In this document: piece by piece, positions 27,608-35,554 of the stretch
Numbering within the stretch: position 1 is the first letter of the stretch
How the letters are laid out: each line of letters opens with the position of its first letter
From: Flavobacterium profundi
GTDB taxonomy: Bacteria; Bacteroidota; Bacteroidia; Flavobacteriales; Flavobacteriaceae
Assembly: GCF_006491645.1 (NCBI RefSeq)
Contig: NZ_VDCZ01000011.1
Span: 62,001 to 126,000, forward strand
Length of the DNA: 64,000 nt
Direction: 5' to 3'
Notes under the pieces: generated by a model
Seen by the model: only the letters and a program-made list of their open reading frames with translations
Databases searched by the model: none
Told to the model about the DNA's origin: nothing
Translations under genes and position numbers: made by a program

Positions 27608-28123
27608 ATGTTCAACAAAAATATTAAATTAGTTTTAGCAGGTTTAATCATTGCGTTTGCAGTCTATCAATTTACAGAAGGCAATATTGGAAACGGAATC
27701 TTCTTATTATTGTTATCTACAATTTTTATCTTTTTATATTTTAAAAATGAGATGATTTTATTGGCTTTCTTAAAATTGAGAAAGCAAGATATGGATGGTG
27801 CGAAAAAATGGTTAGATAAAATTAAGAATCCAGAAAGCGCTTTAGTACGAAAACAACAAGGATATTATAACTACCTTAATGGAATAATGGTTTCACAAAC
27901 TAATTTAACTCAAGCAGAGAAATTTTTCAAAAAAGCGGTAGAATTAGGTTTGTCTATGGATCAAGATTTAGCGTTAGCAAAATTACAATTAGCAGGTATT
28001 GCCATGACTAAAAGACGTAAAATGGAAGCTAACAACTTATTAACAGAAGCCAAAAAGCTAGACAAACATGGCATGTTAAAAGACCAAATTAAAATGATGA
28101 AAGAGCAAATGAAGAAAATCTAA
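27608..28123 (+). CDS. Membrane protein with TPR-like helices (unknown function)
   Basis: A 171-residue protein. The start is ATG 27608 (MFNKNIKLVLAGLIIAF); the frame is open further upstream but only over the antisense of rpmH. Two hydrophobic helices fill residues 5-50 (LVLAGLIIAFAVYQF, GIFLLLLSTIFIFLYF). The rest is helical with a tetratricopeptide-like layout (AKKWLDKIKNPESALVRKQQGYYNYLNG, QAEKFFKKAVELGLSMDQDLALAKLQLAGI). The product is probably a small inner-membrane scaffold with a cytoplasmic TPR-like tail. I do not recognise a named family with certainty. Confidence 0.82.
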   Translation: MFNKNIKLVLAGLIIAFAVYQFTEGNIGNGIFLLLLSTIFIFLYFKNEMILLAFLKLRKQDMDGAKKWLDKIKNPESALVRKQQGYYNYLNGIMVSQTNLTQAEKFFKKAVELGLSMDQDLALAKLQLAGIAMTKRRKMEANNLLTEAKKLDKHGMLKDQIKMMKEQMKKI

Positions 28124-28146
28124 CAATTTCTTCTTTCGATAAAATT

Positions 28147-28175
28147 AAAAAAGCACTCTAAACGAGTGCTTTTTT
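28147..28175. terminator. Bidirectional terminator
   Basis: A 12-bp perfect stem (AAAAAAGCACTC / GAGTGCTTTTTT) with a TAAAC loop, between the convergent stops at 28123 and 28180. Confidence 0.93.
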
Positions 28176-28179
28176 ATTA

Positions 28180-29082
28180 TTAGTTTTCTAATTTACTATA
28201 TCCTTCCGTAGGAATTGCTATTGTATATTTTTTTCGCGCTTTATTAGGCAAGGATTTATCTCTCAACCAAGGATTGTGAATTTTTAAAATCTTGTAGTTT
28301 ATTCCTTGAGCCAAAGCAAAATCGGCCAAATCAGTTACTGTTGAGTCAATTTCAATTTTTTTAACGGGTATTTCAGAATACAAAGCATGCGTTGGAATTT
28401 CAAAACCATACTTTTGTGGGTTTTTCATAATTTCTTTTAAGGCTAGAATACGATACACATAACGTGCTGTTTCTTCCGTTAGTAAAACATCATAATAACT
28501 CGTTACTTTTTGAGATTCCAACTGTTTTTGAACACCAGCCATACCTCCATTGTAAGAAGCGGCAGCTAAAGTCCAATTTCTACCAAATTTCAAATATGCT
28601 TCTTTCAAATAATCACAAGCAGCTTGCGTAGATTTTTCCAAATCATAACGTTCATCAACAAAATCATTTACTTCCATTCCTTTTTCTTTCGCTGTCGTAG
28701 GCATAAATTGCCAAACCCCTCTTGCACCAGCTGGAGAAACAGCATTTACTAAACTGCTTTCTATAACTGCTAAGTATTTGAAATCGTCTGGAATACCATT
28801 TTTAGCTAAGATAGGTTCTATAATTGGAAAAACCTTATTGGCTCTTTTAATGACTAAAGTCGTATTGGTATGATAATTAATATTGGTTACCATTTCTCGA
28901 TCTAATCGCTCTTGAACATCCACCATGTAAGTTGGTACAACTTCTTGAGCAAAATTCATTTGTGTAGGATAATCTACATGAGCAATTTGTACGACATTGC
29001 TTTTTGTCGCATAAATAAATAATCCGCTAACTGTGATTACAGCACAAATTAAAACAATTCTTTTTACAACATCCTTCTTCAT
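28180..29082 (-). CDS. Lytic transglycosylase (SLT domain)
   Basis: A 300-residue periplasmic murein lyase that cleaves glycan strands to 1,6-anhydro-MurNAc. One N-terminal membrane helix or uncleaved signal lies at residues 8-25. The SLT domain is complete: catalytic E108 in AVIESSLVNAVSPAGARGVWQFMP, then SYNGGMAGV and ARYVYRILALKEIM. The C-terminal 60 residues (INYKILKIHNPWLRDKSLP) look like a degenerate LysM-type module, as in MltD. It is followed on the same strand, counting from the promoter side, by nothing closer than the hydrolase gene upstream at 29086, three bases away, so the two are one transcript with the hydrolase first. Confidence 0.92.
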   Translation of the reverse strand: MKKDVVKRIVLICAVITVSGLFIYATKSNVVQIAHVDYPTQMNFAQEVVPTYMVDVQERLDREMVTNINYHTNTTLVIKRANKVFPIIEPILAKNGIPDDFKYLAVIESSLVNAVSPAGARGVWQFMPTTAKEKGMEVNDFVDERYDLEKSTQAACDYLKEAYLKFGRNWTLAAASYNGGMAGVQKQLESQKVTSYYDVLLTEETARYVYRILALKEIMKNPQKYGFEIPTHALYSEIPVKKIEIDSTVTDLADFALAQGINYKILKIHNPWLRDKSLPNKARKKYTIAIPTEGYSKLEN

Positions 29083-29085
29083 AAT

Positions 29086-29757
29086 TTATGTTTTTTCAAT
29101 TGGGTTTATAATTTTGGGTAAATTTTCATTCAACCATTTGTATTTATTAATAATCATAATGTGCGTTCCTCCTTTTACAATTATTGCATTTTTTATATTT
29201 TGGATAGGAAAAACGGAATCAGAATCACCATGAATATGAATTACTTTTTCATCTGCTTTGTCTCTAGACCATAAAATTACGTTTTCTATCGCCCAATCCA
29301 AATATTTTTTATCACGAACACTTAAATATTTTTCATATAATTTGAGTCGGCTTGCAATAATATTATCTCCAAAAGCATATTTAACCAATAATTCCACATT
29401 CGACAACAAACTAGTGGGTATCAATTTATAGGCCAAAGTTTTTTTAGCAATTTTCATTCGACTTGGCATTTCTTTATTAGTCTTTACACTTGAAATGATA
29501 ATTATTTTTTTAGTTTCAATATACTTGCTCATTTCTTGTACCAAAATGCCTCCAAAAGAAACACCGATTAACACGGGTTGTTTATGCTTAATTTCCTTTG
29601 TCATTCGCAATGCATATGCTTCTAGAGATTCTTTTGGCTTTGGTACAAACCATTCTAAAAAATGCATTTCGAAGGTATCTTCAGGTAACTTAATATTTTC
29701 AAATATGATTGAACTTGCAGCCAAACCAGGCATAAAGTAAACAGCTATTTTTGACAT
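29086..29757 (-). CDS. Alpha/beta hydrolase
   Basis: A 223-residue hydrolase-fold protein. The nucleophile elbow is GVSFGG with S67; a late Asp lies in HIHGDSDSVFP and the His in VKGGTHIMI, so the Ser-Asp-His triad is complete. The start MSKIAVYFMPGLAASSIIFENI fits the first strand and an oxyanion loop. There is no signal peptide, so it acts in the cytosol. It is transcribed ahead of the lytic transglycosylase gene with a three-base gap, which suggests co-expression but not a shared pathway. The substrate is unknown. Confidence 0.85.
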   Translation of the reverse strand: MSKIAVYFMPGLAASSIIFENIKLPEDTFEMHFLEWFVPKPKESLEAYALRMTKEIKHKQPVLIGVSFGGILVQEMSKYIETKKIIIISSVKTNKEMPSRMKIAKKTLAYKLIPTSLLSNVELLVKYAFGDNIIASRLKLYEKYLSVRDKKYLDWAIENVILWSRDKADEKVIHIHGDSDSVFPIQNIKNAIIVKGGTHIMIINKYKWLNENLPKIINPIEKT

Positions 29758-29860
29758 GTAAAGCGTAATTATCTTTTAGAAAACATAAATGTACTAAATC
29801 TATTGTAAAACGGGTGTTATTTAACATATCTGTACAAAAAATCTTAAAAGTTAAAATTAT

Positions 29861-29890
29861 TTGAAATTGATTATCAAATCGTTAACTTTG
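29861..29890 (+). promoter_or_regulatory. Bacteroidota-type promoter of GNAT-like gene
   Basis: TTG at 29861-29863, 19-bp spacer, TAACTTTG at 29883-29890, a full consensus match. The leader to ATG 29960 is about 60 nt. Confidence 0.75.
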
Positions 29891-29959
29891 CAATGTATAA
29901 TTTTAGCAATTGGATAAATCTTTACAGATTGTTAAATTTTAATTTTAAAGCATTAACCA

Positions 29960-30241
29960 ATGGAAATTAAAGACAATGAGTTGTTAAGACAATTTGAAAC
30001 TATTACTGATGATGGATTAGTATCTATCGAATATTCGTTACAAGAGCGAAAGATTTTTTTGACAAAATTTTGCGAAAACGAAAATTCGGATGAAGCCCTA
30101 CACGAAGAATTCATTAAAAATGTACTATCTATAGCAGAAGACAGAAAATTAAAAGTAGTTCCAACGCATCTTAAACTTATCAAATTTTTTAGAAAGAATC
30201 GTAAATACCAAGACATGTTACCTCCTGGTATTAAAATATAA
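29960..30241 (+). CDS. GNAT-like N-acetyltransferase (COG2388 type)
   Basis: A 93-residue protein fitting the small stand-alone acetyltransferases of the COG2388 group: short strands at the start (GLVSIEYSLQERKIFLTKF), an acetyl-CoA-binding-like helix after SDEALHEEFIKNVLSIAEDRKLKVVPTH, and a terminal LIKFFRKNRKYQDML that resembles the family's FI..HPEY..L ending. The substrate is unknown. The usual glycine-rich loop (GxGxG/A) is not evident, so enzymatic activity is uncertain. It has its own promoter and terminator. Confidence 0.7.
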   Translation: MEIKDNELLRQFETITDDGLVSIEYSLQERKIFLTKFCENENSDEALHEEFIKNVLSIAEDRKLKVVPTHLKLIKFFRKNRKYQDMLPPGIKI

Positions 30242-30268
30242 AAAAAGGCCTCAATTGAGGCCTTTTTT
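30241..30268. terminator. Bidirectional terminator
   Basis: A 28-bp perfect palindrome (half-site AAAAAAGGCCTCAA), directly at the stop of the GNAT-like gene and 15 bp from the end of the convergent lipoprotein gene. Confidence 0.93.
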
Positions 30269-30283
30269 ATAAATCATGAGTTT

Positions 30284-30892
30284 TTAGATTTCTTCTAATA
30301 CAATAACCTTCACTTCTCCTTTTACATTCAAATCATGATCTGAATCATTATTTAAAGCGGGTACATCAAATGAGAACGAAAACTTTAATTCATTCGTAGC
30401 ATCATTAAAACTATAATTTGTAATTTGAATATTTGTACTTGGACTTGTAGTATCATAACTATCTGAAAGTACAAAATACTTTAAATCATCACCTACTATA
30501 GCAAAATTTTCAATTCGAAATGAATTTAATTCTAATGCTTCTGTAGCCAATCCAGCATCGGTTACATTCAAACTAAAAGATACTGTAGATTCTTGAAATA
30601 CATCATCAGGCGAACTTAAATATCTTAGAATATTGAAAGTTAAATCACTTCCGTTCGGTTGCACAGAATTACTACTACTATAATCGCTTCCTTCAACTGA
30701 GGTAAATTTAAAAGCTGTTGTTTTAGAAAACGACACTTCATCTGGTCTTACACCTGTTAATGTAAGTTTTACGTCACCAAATTTGACTAATTCTTCAAAT
30801 CCAACACCATCTTTACCATCTTCAACCGAACAACTTGTTACTACTAACATCGAAAAGCAAACTAAAAAAGCTTTCATTTTTTTTGTAATCAT
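30284..30892 (-). CDS. Hypothetical lipoprotein
   Basis: A 202-residue lipoprotein. The signal reads MKAFLVCFSMLVVTSC; the first Met is at 30892, but an internal Met six codons on (MITKKM-K) is an equally good start. The mature part is rich in beta strands with Ser/Asp/Asn (VKLTLTGVRPDEVSFSKTTAFKF, NVKGEVKVIVLEEI) and has no Cys or catalytic motif. I do not recognise the family. A TATATTTG box lies 29 bp upstream on the same strand. Confidence 0.8.
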   Translation of the reverse strand: MITKKMKAFLVCFSMLVVTSCSVEDGKDGVGFEELVKFGDVKLTLTGVRPDEVSFSKTTAFKFTSVEGSDYSSSNSVQPNGSDLTFNILRYLSSPDDVFQESTVSFSLNVTDAGLATEALELNSFRIENFAIVGDDLKYFVLSDSYDTTSPSTNIQITNYSFNDATNELKFSFSFDVPALNNDSDHDLNVKGEVKVIVLEEI

Positions 30893-30920
30893 TTTATTAT
30901 ATTTGTTTATTATTTGGGCG

Positions 30921-30928
30921 CAAATATA
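30921..30928 (-). promoter_or_regulatory. -7 box for the lipoprotein gene at 30284-30892
   Basis: On the minus strand the bases read TATATTTG, an exact TAnnTTTG match, 28 bp before the start codon. No TTG lies at the usual spacing; the terminator hairpin 30944-30971 occupies that region. Confidence 0.5.
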
Positions 30929-30943
30929 GAGTCTAGGAAATAA

Positions 30944-30971
30944 AAAAAATCACCATTTTAGGTGATTTTTT
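30944..30971 (-). terminator. Terminator left of the orphan gene-end copy
   Basis: A perfect 11-bp stem (AAAAAATCACC / GGTGATTTTTT) with an ATTTTA loop. It lies 22 bp beyond the stop codon of the orphan 33-bp gene-end copy (30994-31026), where the terminator of the small membrane protein gene would be expected if the RCC1 gene were absent. Confidence 0.9.
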
Positions 30972-30993
30972 GTTTTATTTAACAATCTTGGTA

Positions 30994-31026
30994 TTACTTT
31001 ACTTCACGAATTCCTTTTACAAATAT
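30994..31026 (-). repeat. Orphan copy of the 3' end of the gene at 32456-32689 (33-bp direct repeat)
   Basis: 32 of 33 bases equal 32456-32488, in the same orientation. On the minus strand both encode IFVKGIREVK followed by TAA. Just outside the repeat (31027-31042) the deduced frame still shows an IF match and then a stop in place of Trp, so the copy may be slightly longer and decayed. The two copies enclose the RCC1 gene and its terminator. Confidence 0.93.
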
Positions 31027-31056
31027 TTATACAACAAATATAAAATTACAACGTTT

Positions 31057-31086
31057 AAAAAATGTCTCGATACTTAGACACTTTTT
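31057..31086 (-). terminator. Terminator of the RCC1-repeat gene
   Basis: A short stem (TGTCT / AGACA, loop of 8) flanked by an A-run and a T-run, 14 bp after the RCC1 gene stop on the minus strand. It is weaker than the neighbouring 30944-30971 hairpin. Confidence 0.6.
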
Positions 31087-31099
31087 ATATATTTTCAAT

Positions 31100-32446
31100 C
31101 TATTTCTTTATAAATTTAAAATTCTTTTCCTTAATTTTAATAAAATATACTCCTCTATCATATTTCTCGATATAAATTTTATCGTTAAATGAAATGAAAC
31201 CTGAATCTATTTTTTTTCCAAAAACATCTGTAATTGTATATTCTTGAGTAGAATTTAGGTTTAAAATTGAAATATAACTTTTCGCAGGATTTGGATAAAT
31301 AACAATAGAATTATAATTATTCTCGAAAGAATCTGACGAAAGAACAGAACAACTTATATTATAAGGAGTATTTCTATGATCAGTTGTTCCGTCACCCACC
31401 TGACCAAAAAAATTAGCTCCATAGGTCCACAAGGTACCATCGGATTTTAAAGCCATAGTATGCCCATAAGAATCTATCTTCATCCATAAATCTGTGCCTA
31501 TCTGCACAGGTGAATTTTCATCCACATTAGTTCCATTACCCAACTGTCCGTATTGATTGCTTCCCCAAGACCACAGAGTACCATCTGTTTTTATAGCATG
31601 AGAATCTCTAAAACCGCCTGACACAGTATTCCAATCTGTTTCGGTACCAATTTGAGTTGGAATATGCTTATCAATATTAGTTCCATCACCTACTTGACCT
31701 TGTTGATTATTTCCCCAAGCAAATAATTCTCCAGTCGTCTTAATCGCTAAAGAAAAAAAGTCTGCTCCCGCATCTATTTTAGTCCAATCTAAATCAAAAC
31801 CAATTTGAATAGGTGTCATTCTTTGATCAGTGGTCCCGTCTCCTAATGCACCAAAATCATTTTCACCCCATGCCCATAAAGAACCATCATTCTTAATGGC
31901 TAAATTATGAAAATCTCCTGAGCTAATAGTATACCAATCATTATCACTACCTATTTGCATTGGTTCTGTTATTGTTGAGGAATTTCCTAAACCAATTTGT
32001 CCAAATGTATTGCCTCCAAATCCCCATAATGTATTATTTTGTTTTATTGCTAATGTGTGATAATAACCCGTATTTATTTCCTTCCAATCGTTATCAGTTC
32101 CTATTTGCATTGGAAAATTTCTATTATTGTTAGTTCCATCAGCTAATTGATAAACATTATTTAGACCCCAAGACCATAATGTCCCATCTGTTTTTAAAGC
32201 AATGGTAAAATTAAAACCTGTAGTCACTTTATCCCAATTCGTATCAGTTCCAATTTGAATAAAAGACGTTTTATCACTATTAGTTCCGTCCCCTAATTGA
32301 CCATTATTATTATGTCCTAAAGCCCATAAAGTACCGTCAATACTTATAGCTACTGTATGCCCATTCCCTGTAGCAATTTCTTTCCAACACTGTGCTTTAC
32401 TAGTTGGGAAATAAAAAAATATGGCTAAAAATAAAATATATCTCAT
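31100..32446 (-). CDS. T9SS-secreted RCC1-repeat (beta-propeller) protein
   Basis: A 448-residue secreted protein. A signal peptide (MRYILFLAIFFYFPTSKAQ) is followed by about seven RCC1-type repeats of 48-52 residues (pattern W..I..G..HT.AIK.DGTLW.WG.N..GQLGDGT...), which together should form one seven-bladed propeller up to about residue 365. Residues 372-448 are a T9SS type A sorting domain (IVIYPNPAKSYISIL, YDRGVYFIKI). It is probably attached to or released from the cell surface and binds an unknown ligand. It is flanked by a 33-bp direct repeat made from the end of the upstream gene, which suggests a cassette-like arrival. Confidence 0.9.
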   Translation of the reverse strand: MRYILFLAIFFYFPTSKAQCWKEIATGNGHTVAISIDGTLWALGHNNNGQLGDGTNSDKTSFIQIGTDTNWDKVTTGFNFTIALKTDGTLWSWGLNNVYQLADGTNNNRNFPMQIGTDNDWKEINTGYYHTLAIKQNNTLWGFGGNTFGQIGLGNSSTITEPMQIGSDNDWYTISSGDFHNLAIKNDGSLWAWGENDFGALGDGTTDQRMTPIQIGFDLDWTKIDAGADFFSLAIKTTGELFAWGNNQQGQVGDGTNIDKHIPTQIGTETDWNTVSGGFRDSHAIKTDGTLWSWGSNQYGQLGNGTNVDENSPVQIGTDLWMKIDSYGHTMALKSDGTLWTYGANFFGQVGDGTTDHRNTPYNISCSVLSSDSFENNYNSIVIYPNPAKSYISILNLNSTQEYTITDVFGKKIDSGFISFNDKIYIEKYDRGVYFIKIKEKNFKFIKK

Positions 32447-32455
32447 ATAATTAAT

Positions 32456-32488
32456 TTACTTCACTTCACGAATTCCTTTTACAAATAT
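32456..32488 (-). repeat. Second copy of the 33-bp repeat, forming the end of the small membrane gene
   Basis: Matches 30994-31026 at 32 of 33 positions; the single mismatch is at 32462/31000 and is synonymous (GTG versus GTA). It includes the stop codon of the 77-residue gene. Confidence 0.93.
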
Positions 32489-32689
32489 CCATTTCATAAA
32501 TATTTTTTCACCTTCATGGGTTTGCATGTATTGAAATTTAGGCGAAAGAAATAACGAAACAATAAAAGAAGGTCCTGCTATCCAAAAACCTATTAAATCT
32601 GTAAAGTGCATAATTATCAAATAAGCAGGAACATAAAAACAGGTAAAACCTAAAAGATTGTATAAAAATGCTTTTGTTTTTTTACTCAT
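32456..32689 (-). CDS. Small two-helix membrane protein
   Basis: A 77-residue protein starting MSKKTKAFLYNLLG. A frame extension to 32746 would overlap the methyltransferase gene and has no signal, so I prefer ATG 32689, 11 bp after that gene's stop. Two hydrophobic helices (AFLYNLLGFTCFYVPAYLIIM, FWIAGPSFIVSLFL) are followed by a charged tail ending FVKGIREVK. The function is unknown. Its last 11 codons are the right-hand copy of the 33-bp repeat (32456-32488), so its 3' end was either rebuilt or copied when the RCC1 gene arrived. Confidence 0.8.
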   Translation of the reverse strand: MSKKTKAFLYNLLGFTCFYVPAYLIIMHFTDLIGFWIAGPSFIVSLFLSPKFQYMQTHEGEKIFMKWIFVKGIREVK

Positions 32690-32699
32690 GATTTCTTTT

Positions 32700-33866
32700 T
32701 TAATAGTTAGTATCCGTTTGAAATTTAGCTCTTTTACTTCCCGCATACATTTCGTATTTTACGAATCGAGCTTCTAATTTTCCGTTAAATAATTTGATTT
32801 TTCGACTGGGTTTCAGACCCACAAATTTCAAAGCTTCTAAATTGGCCGTAATAAACCAAGCATTTGTATTGGGATATTTTTGTTTCATCGTATCACCAAT
32901 TTCTCTGTAAAAACGTTCCATTTCAATATCCAAACGTTCTCCATAAGGAGGATTAAACACAATATGCAAAGGCCCTTCAGTCATTTTTTCCGTATCGAAA
33001 AAATTAGCCTGACGAATGGAAATATATTCGTCTAAATTGGCATTCCTAATATTATCTTTAGCTTTCGCAACTGCACTCGGTGCTTTATCATAACCGGTTA
33101 TGGTATAATGAAATTCACGTGTTTTTTTCAATAAAGATTCCAATACTTTATCAAATAATTCACTATCCCAATCTTGCCATTTCTCGAAAGCAAACTCTTT
33201 TCTATTAATATTAGCTGGAATATTACAAGCAATCATCGCTGCTTCAGCTAAAATGGTACCACTACCGCACATAGGATCTAAAAAATGACTGTTCCCATCC
33301 CAACCCGACAACAACAACATTCCTGCCGCTAACACTTCATTAATTGGTGCTATATTCGTAGCTGTTTTATAACCTCTTTTGTGTAAGGATTCTCCAGAAG
33401 TATCTAAAGAAACGGTAACCATATCTCGGTCGATATGAATATGAATACGCAAATCGGGAAAGTCTTTATCAATATTTGGGCGTTTCCCTGTAGCATCTCT
33501 AAATTGATCCACTATAGCATCTTTTGTTTTTAAAGCGACAAACTGACTGTGGTTAAAATGTTCCGAATGTAAAGTAGTTTCTACTACAAATGTCTTGTAT
33601 TCGGTAAGGTATTCCGACCAATCAATTTTTTGAATTCCATCATACAAACTCTTATCATTATACGCTTTAAACGTTTTAATTGGTTTTAGTATTTTCAAAG
33701 CGGTTCGTAAAGCTAAATTGGCTTTGTACATAAACCCTTTATCTCCTATAAAACTAACCATTCTAGTTCCTTGCTCAATTTTTTGTGCACCAAGTTGCAA
33801 CAATTCTTTTGCTAATACTTCTTCAAATCCAAATAAGGTTTTGGCAACCATTTTAAAATTTTCCAT
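32700..33866 (-). CDS. THUMP-domain class I RNA methyltransferase (RlmL-like N2-guanine MTase)
   Basis: A 388-residue protein. I chose ATG 33866 (MENFKMVAKTLFGFEEVLAKEL) over TTG 33872. Residues 1-160 hold the ferredoxin-like and THUMP parts (FKAYNDKSLYDGIQKIDWSEYL). Residues 160-388 are a Rossmann methyltransferase with FLDPMCGSGTILAEAAMIACNIPAN (SAM loop), a GYDKAPSAVAKAKDNIRNA helix and the FNPPYGERL catalytic motif of N2-guanine methyltransferases. E. coli RlmL (YcbY) has this module at its N-terminus and methylates 23S rRNA G2445. The second RlmK half is missing, as is usual in Bacteroidota. The target is inferred. Confidence 0.92.
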   Translation of the reverse strand: MENFKMVAKTLFGFEEVLAKELLQLGAQKIEQGTRMVSFIGDKGFMYKANLALRTALKILKPIKTFKAYNDKSLYDGIQKIDWSEYLTEYKTFVVETTLHSEHFNHSQFVALKTKDAIVDQFRDATGKRPNIDKDFPDLRIHIHIDRDMVTVSLDTSGESLHKRGYKTATNIAPINEVLAAGMLLLSGWDGNSHFLDPMCGSGTILAEAAMIACNIPANINRKEFAFEKWQDWDSELFDKVLESLLKKTREFHYTITGYDKAPSAVAKAKDNIRNANLDEYISIRQANFFDTEKMTEGPLHIVFNPPYGERLDIEMERFYREIGDTMKQKYPNTNAWFITANLEALKFVGLKPSRKIKLFNGKLEARFVKYEMYAGSKRAKFQTDTNY

Positions 33867-33990
33867 GTTCAAACATCAATTTCAATTGCAAAAATACATT
33901 AAATTTATTCTAAATCTTTTATTTGTTTCATTTAGGACGAACGAAGCTATATTCTTTACATAATAATTTTATATGAAAGCAAATTTTATG

Positions 33991-33998
33991 TAGGTTTG
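33991..33998 (+). promoter_or_regulatory. -7 box of the methyltransferase/ZIP operon
   Basis: TAGGTTTG matches TAnnTTTG. It ends 27 bp before ATG 34026 but only 12 bp before the alternative GTG 34011, which favours the ATG. No TTG at the usual spacing. Confidence 0.5.
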
Positions 33999-34025
33999 CA
34001 AGATTAATTAGTGCGCAAAAGAATA

Positions 34026-34769
34026 ATGACTGAAAACAAGAACTCAATTAACCAAAAATGGTATGCTTCATGGTTTGACACCCCTTTTTACCATATTTTA
34101 TATAAAGATAGAGATTATCAGGAAGCACAATATTTCATGGATAACTTAACGGGTTATTTGAATCTTCCTGAAGAAGCTAAGATATTAGATTTAGCTTGTG
34201 GAAAAGGCCGTCATTCCATTTATTTAAATTCGCTTGGTTATGAGGTAACTGGAGCAGATTTATCTGAGAATAGTATTGCAGAGGCGTCTCAATTTGAAAA
34301 CGAAAAATTGCATTTCAAAGTACATGATATGCGTGACATTTGTGAAGAAAAATATGATGCCATTTTTAATCTATTTACCAGTTTTGGTTATTTTGAAAAC
34401 GACGAAGACAATCTCACTACCATAAAAGCGATTCATAATAGCTTAAACGAAACCGGATTTGCTTGTATCGATTTTATGAATGTTGACTATGTAATTGCTA
34501 ACTTAGTACCAGAAGAGATTAAGACCGTTGAAGATATTGATTTTCACATCAAACGTTATGTAAAAGACAATCATATTTTCAAAGAAATTGCATTTACTCA
34601 CGAAGGAGAAAAATATCATTTTACAGAAAAAGTCCAGGCACTTCGATTAGCTGATTTTGAACAAATGATGGAAGAAGCTGGTGTATATTTACTGGATATT
34701 TTTGGAAATTACAAACTACAAAAATTTTACAAAAACGATTCAGAACGTTTAATCATGATTTTTAAATAA
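34026..34769 (+). CDS. Class I SAM-dependent methyltransferase
   Basis: A 247-residue cytosolic methyltransferase. ATG 34026 (MTENKNSINQKWYASWFD) is preferred to GTG 34011. The SAM loop is LDLACGKGRHSIYLNSLGYEVTGADLS, followed by an acidic Asp in HDMRD and the FNLFTSFGYF motif, which place it near small-molecule methyltransferases of the YcgJ/UbiE-like type. The stop overlaps the ATG of the ZIP gene by one base (TAATG), so the two are translationally coupled. The substrate is unknown, and the link to metal transport is only positional. Confidence 0.85.
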   Translation: MTENKNSINQKWYASWFDTPFYHILYKDRDYQEAQYFMDNLTGYLNLPEEAKILDLACGKGRHSIYLNSLGYEVTGADLSENSIAEASQFENEKLHFKVHDMRDICEEKYDAIFNLFTSFGYFENDEDNLTTIKAIHNSLNETGFACIDFMNVDYVIANLVPEEIKTVEDIDFHIKRYVKDNHIFKEIAFTHEGEKYHFTEKVQALRLADFEQMMEEAGVYLLDIFGNYKLQKFYKNDSERLIMIFK

Positions 34770-35479
34770 TGGATTATAGTGTCTATTTTTTACCGTTGCT
34801 ATCTGTATTGATAGGATATTTTATAGCGCTTTACTTTCGTCCAAAAAGTAAAAAGAATTTAAAACTACTCCTCGCATTTAGTGGTGCTTTTTTATTATCA
34901 TTAACTGTAATGCACTTGTTACCAGAAGTATACGAAGCTGATTTACATCATACAGAAGATCATCATCATAATCACAATAGTGCTATTGGTATTTTTATCA
35001 TGATTGGTATTGTTTTCCAAATTATTTTAGAATATTTCTCTAAAGGTGCGGAACATGGTCATGTACACGGACATCAAACGCTACATCAAATTCCTTGGCT
35101 TTTGTTTTTTAGTTTATGTTTACATGCGCTATTAGAAGGAATGCCGATTAGTGCACACAATCATTTAGCCTATGGAATTGCCATTCACCATTTTCCAATT
35201 GCTATTATTTTGACTACTTTTTTTGTGAATGCCCATTTGAATCGAAAAGCCATTTTCTTTTTTATGTTGGTTTTTGCAACAATGACACCGTTAGGCACCT
35301 ATTTATCGGCTCATTTAACCTTTTTGAGTGAGTATTATACTCAAATTTCTGGCATCGTGATTGGAATTTTATTCCATATTTCTTCAACTATTATATTTGA
35401 AACAAGCGAAGGTCATAAATTTAATTTAGCCAAACTTACGGTAATTGTTTTAGGGATTGTTTTAGCTTATTCTATTTAG
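34769..35479 (+). CDS. ZIP family metal transporter
   Basis: A 236-residue inner-membrane transporter with about eight hydrophobic helices. A His-rich loop (HHTEDHHHNHNSAIG and HGHVHGHQTLHQ) lies between helices III and IV as in ZIP proteins. The binuclear metal centre appears in FSLCLHALLEGMPIS (helix IV) and AIHHFPIAIILTT (helix V), with the HxxxE pattern intact. ZIP proteins import Zn2+ or other divalent ions into the cytosol. It follows the methyltransferase gene with a one-base overlap. The upstream side of murQ has a 75-bp gap with two copies of AAATTCTAAAT. Confidence 0.9.
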   Translation: MDYSVYFLPLLSVLIGYFIALYFRPKSKKNLKLLLAFSGAFLLSLTVMHLLPEVYEADLHHTEDHHHNHNSAIGIFIMIGIVFQIILEYFSKGAEHGHVHGHQTLHQIPWLLFFSLCLHALLEGMPISAHNHLAYGIAIHHFPIAIILTTFFVNAHLNRKAIFFFMLVFATMTPLGTYLSAHLTFLSEYYTQISGIVIGILFHISSTIIFETSEGHKFNLAKLTVIVLGIVLAYSI

Positions 35480-35554
35480 CTTTTAAATTCTAAATCTAAA
35501 ATTCTAAATACCGAAAAAATCTTTGTATTTTAGCAGTTATATCATTACTATAAA

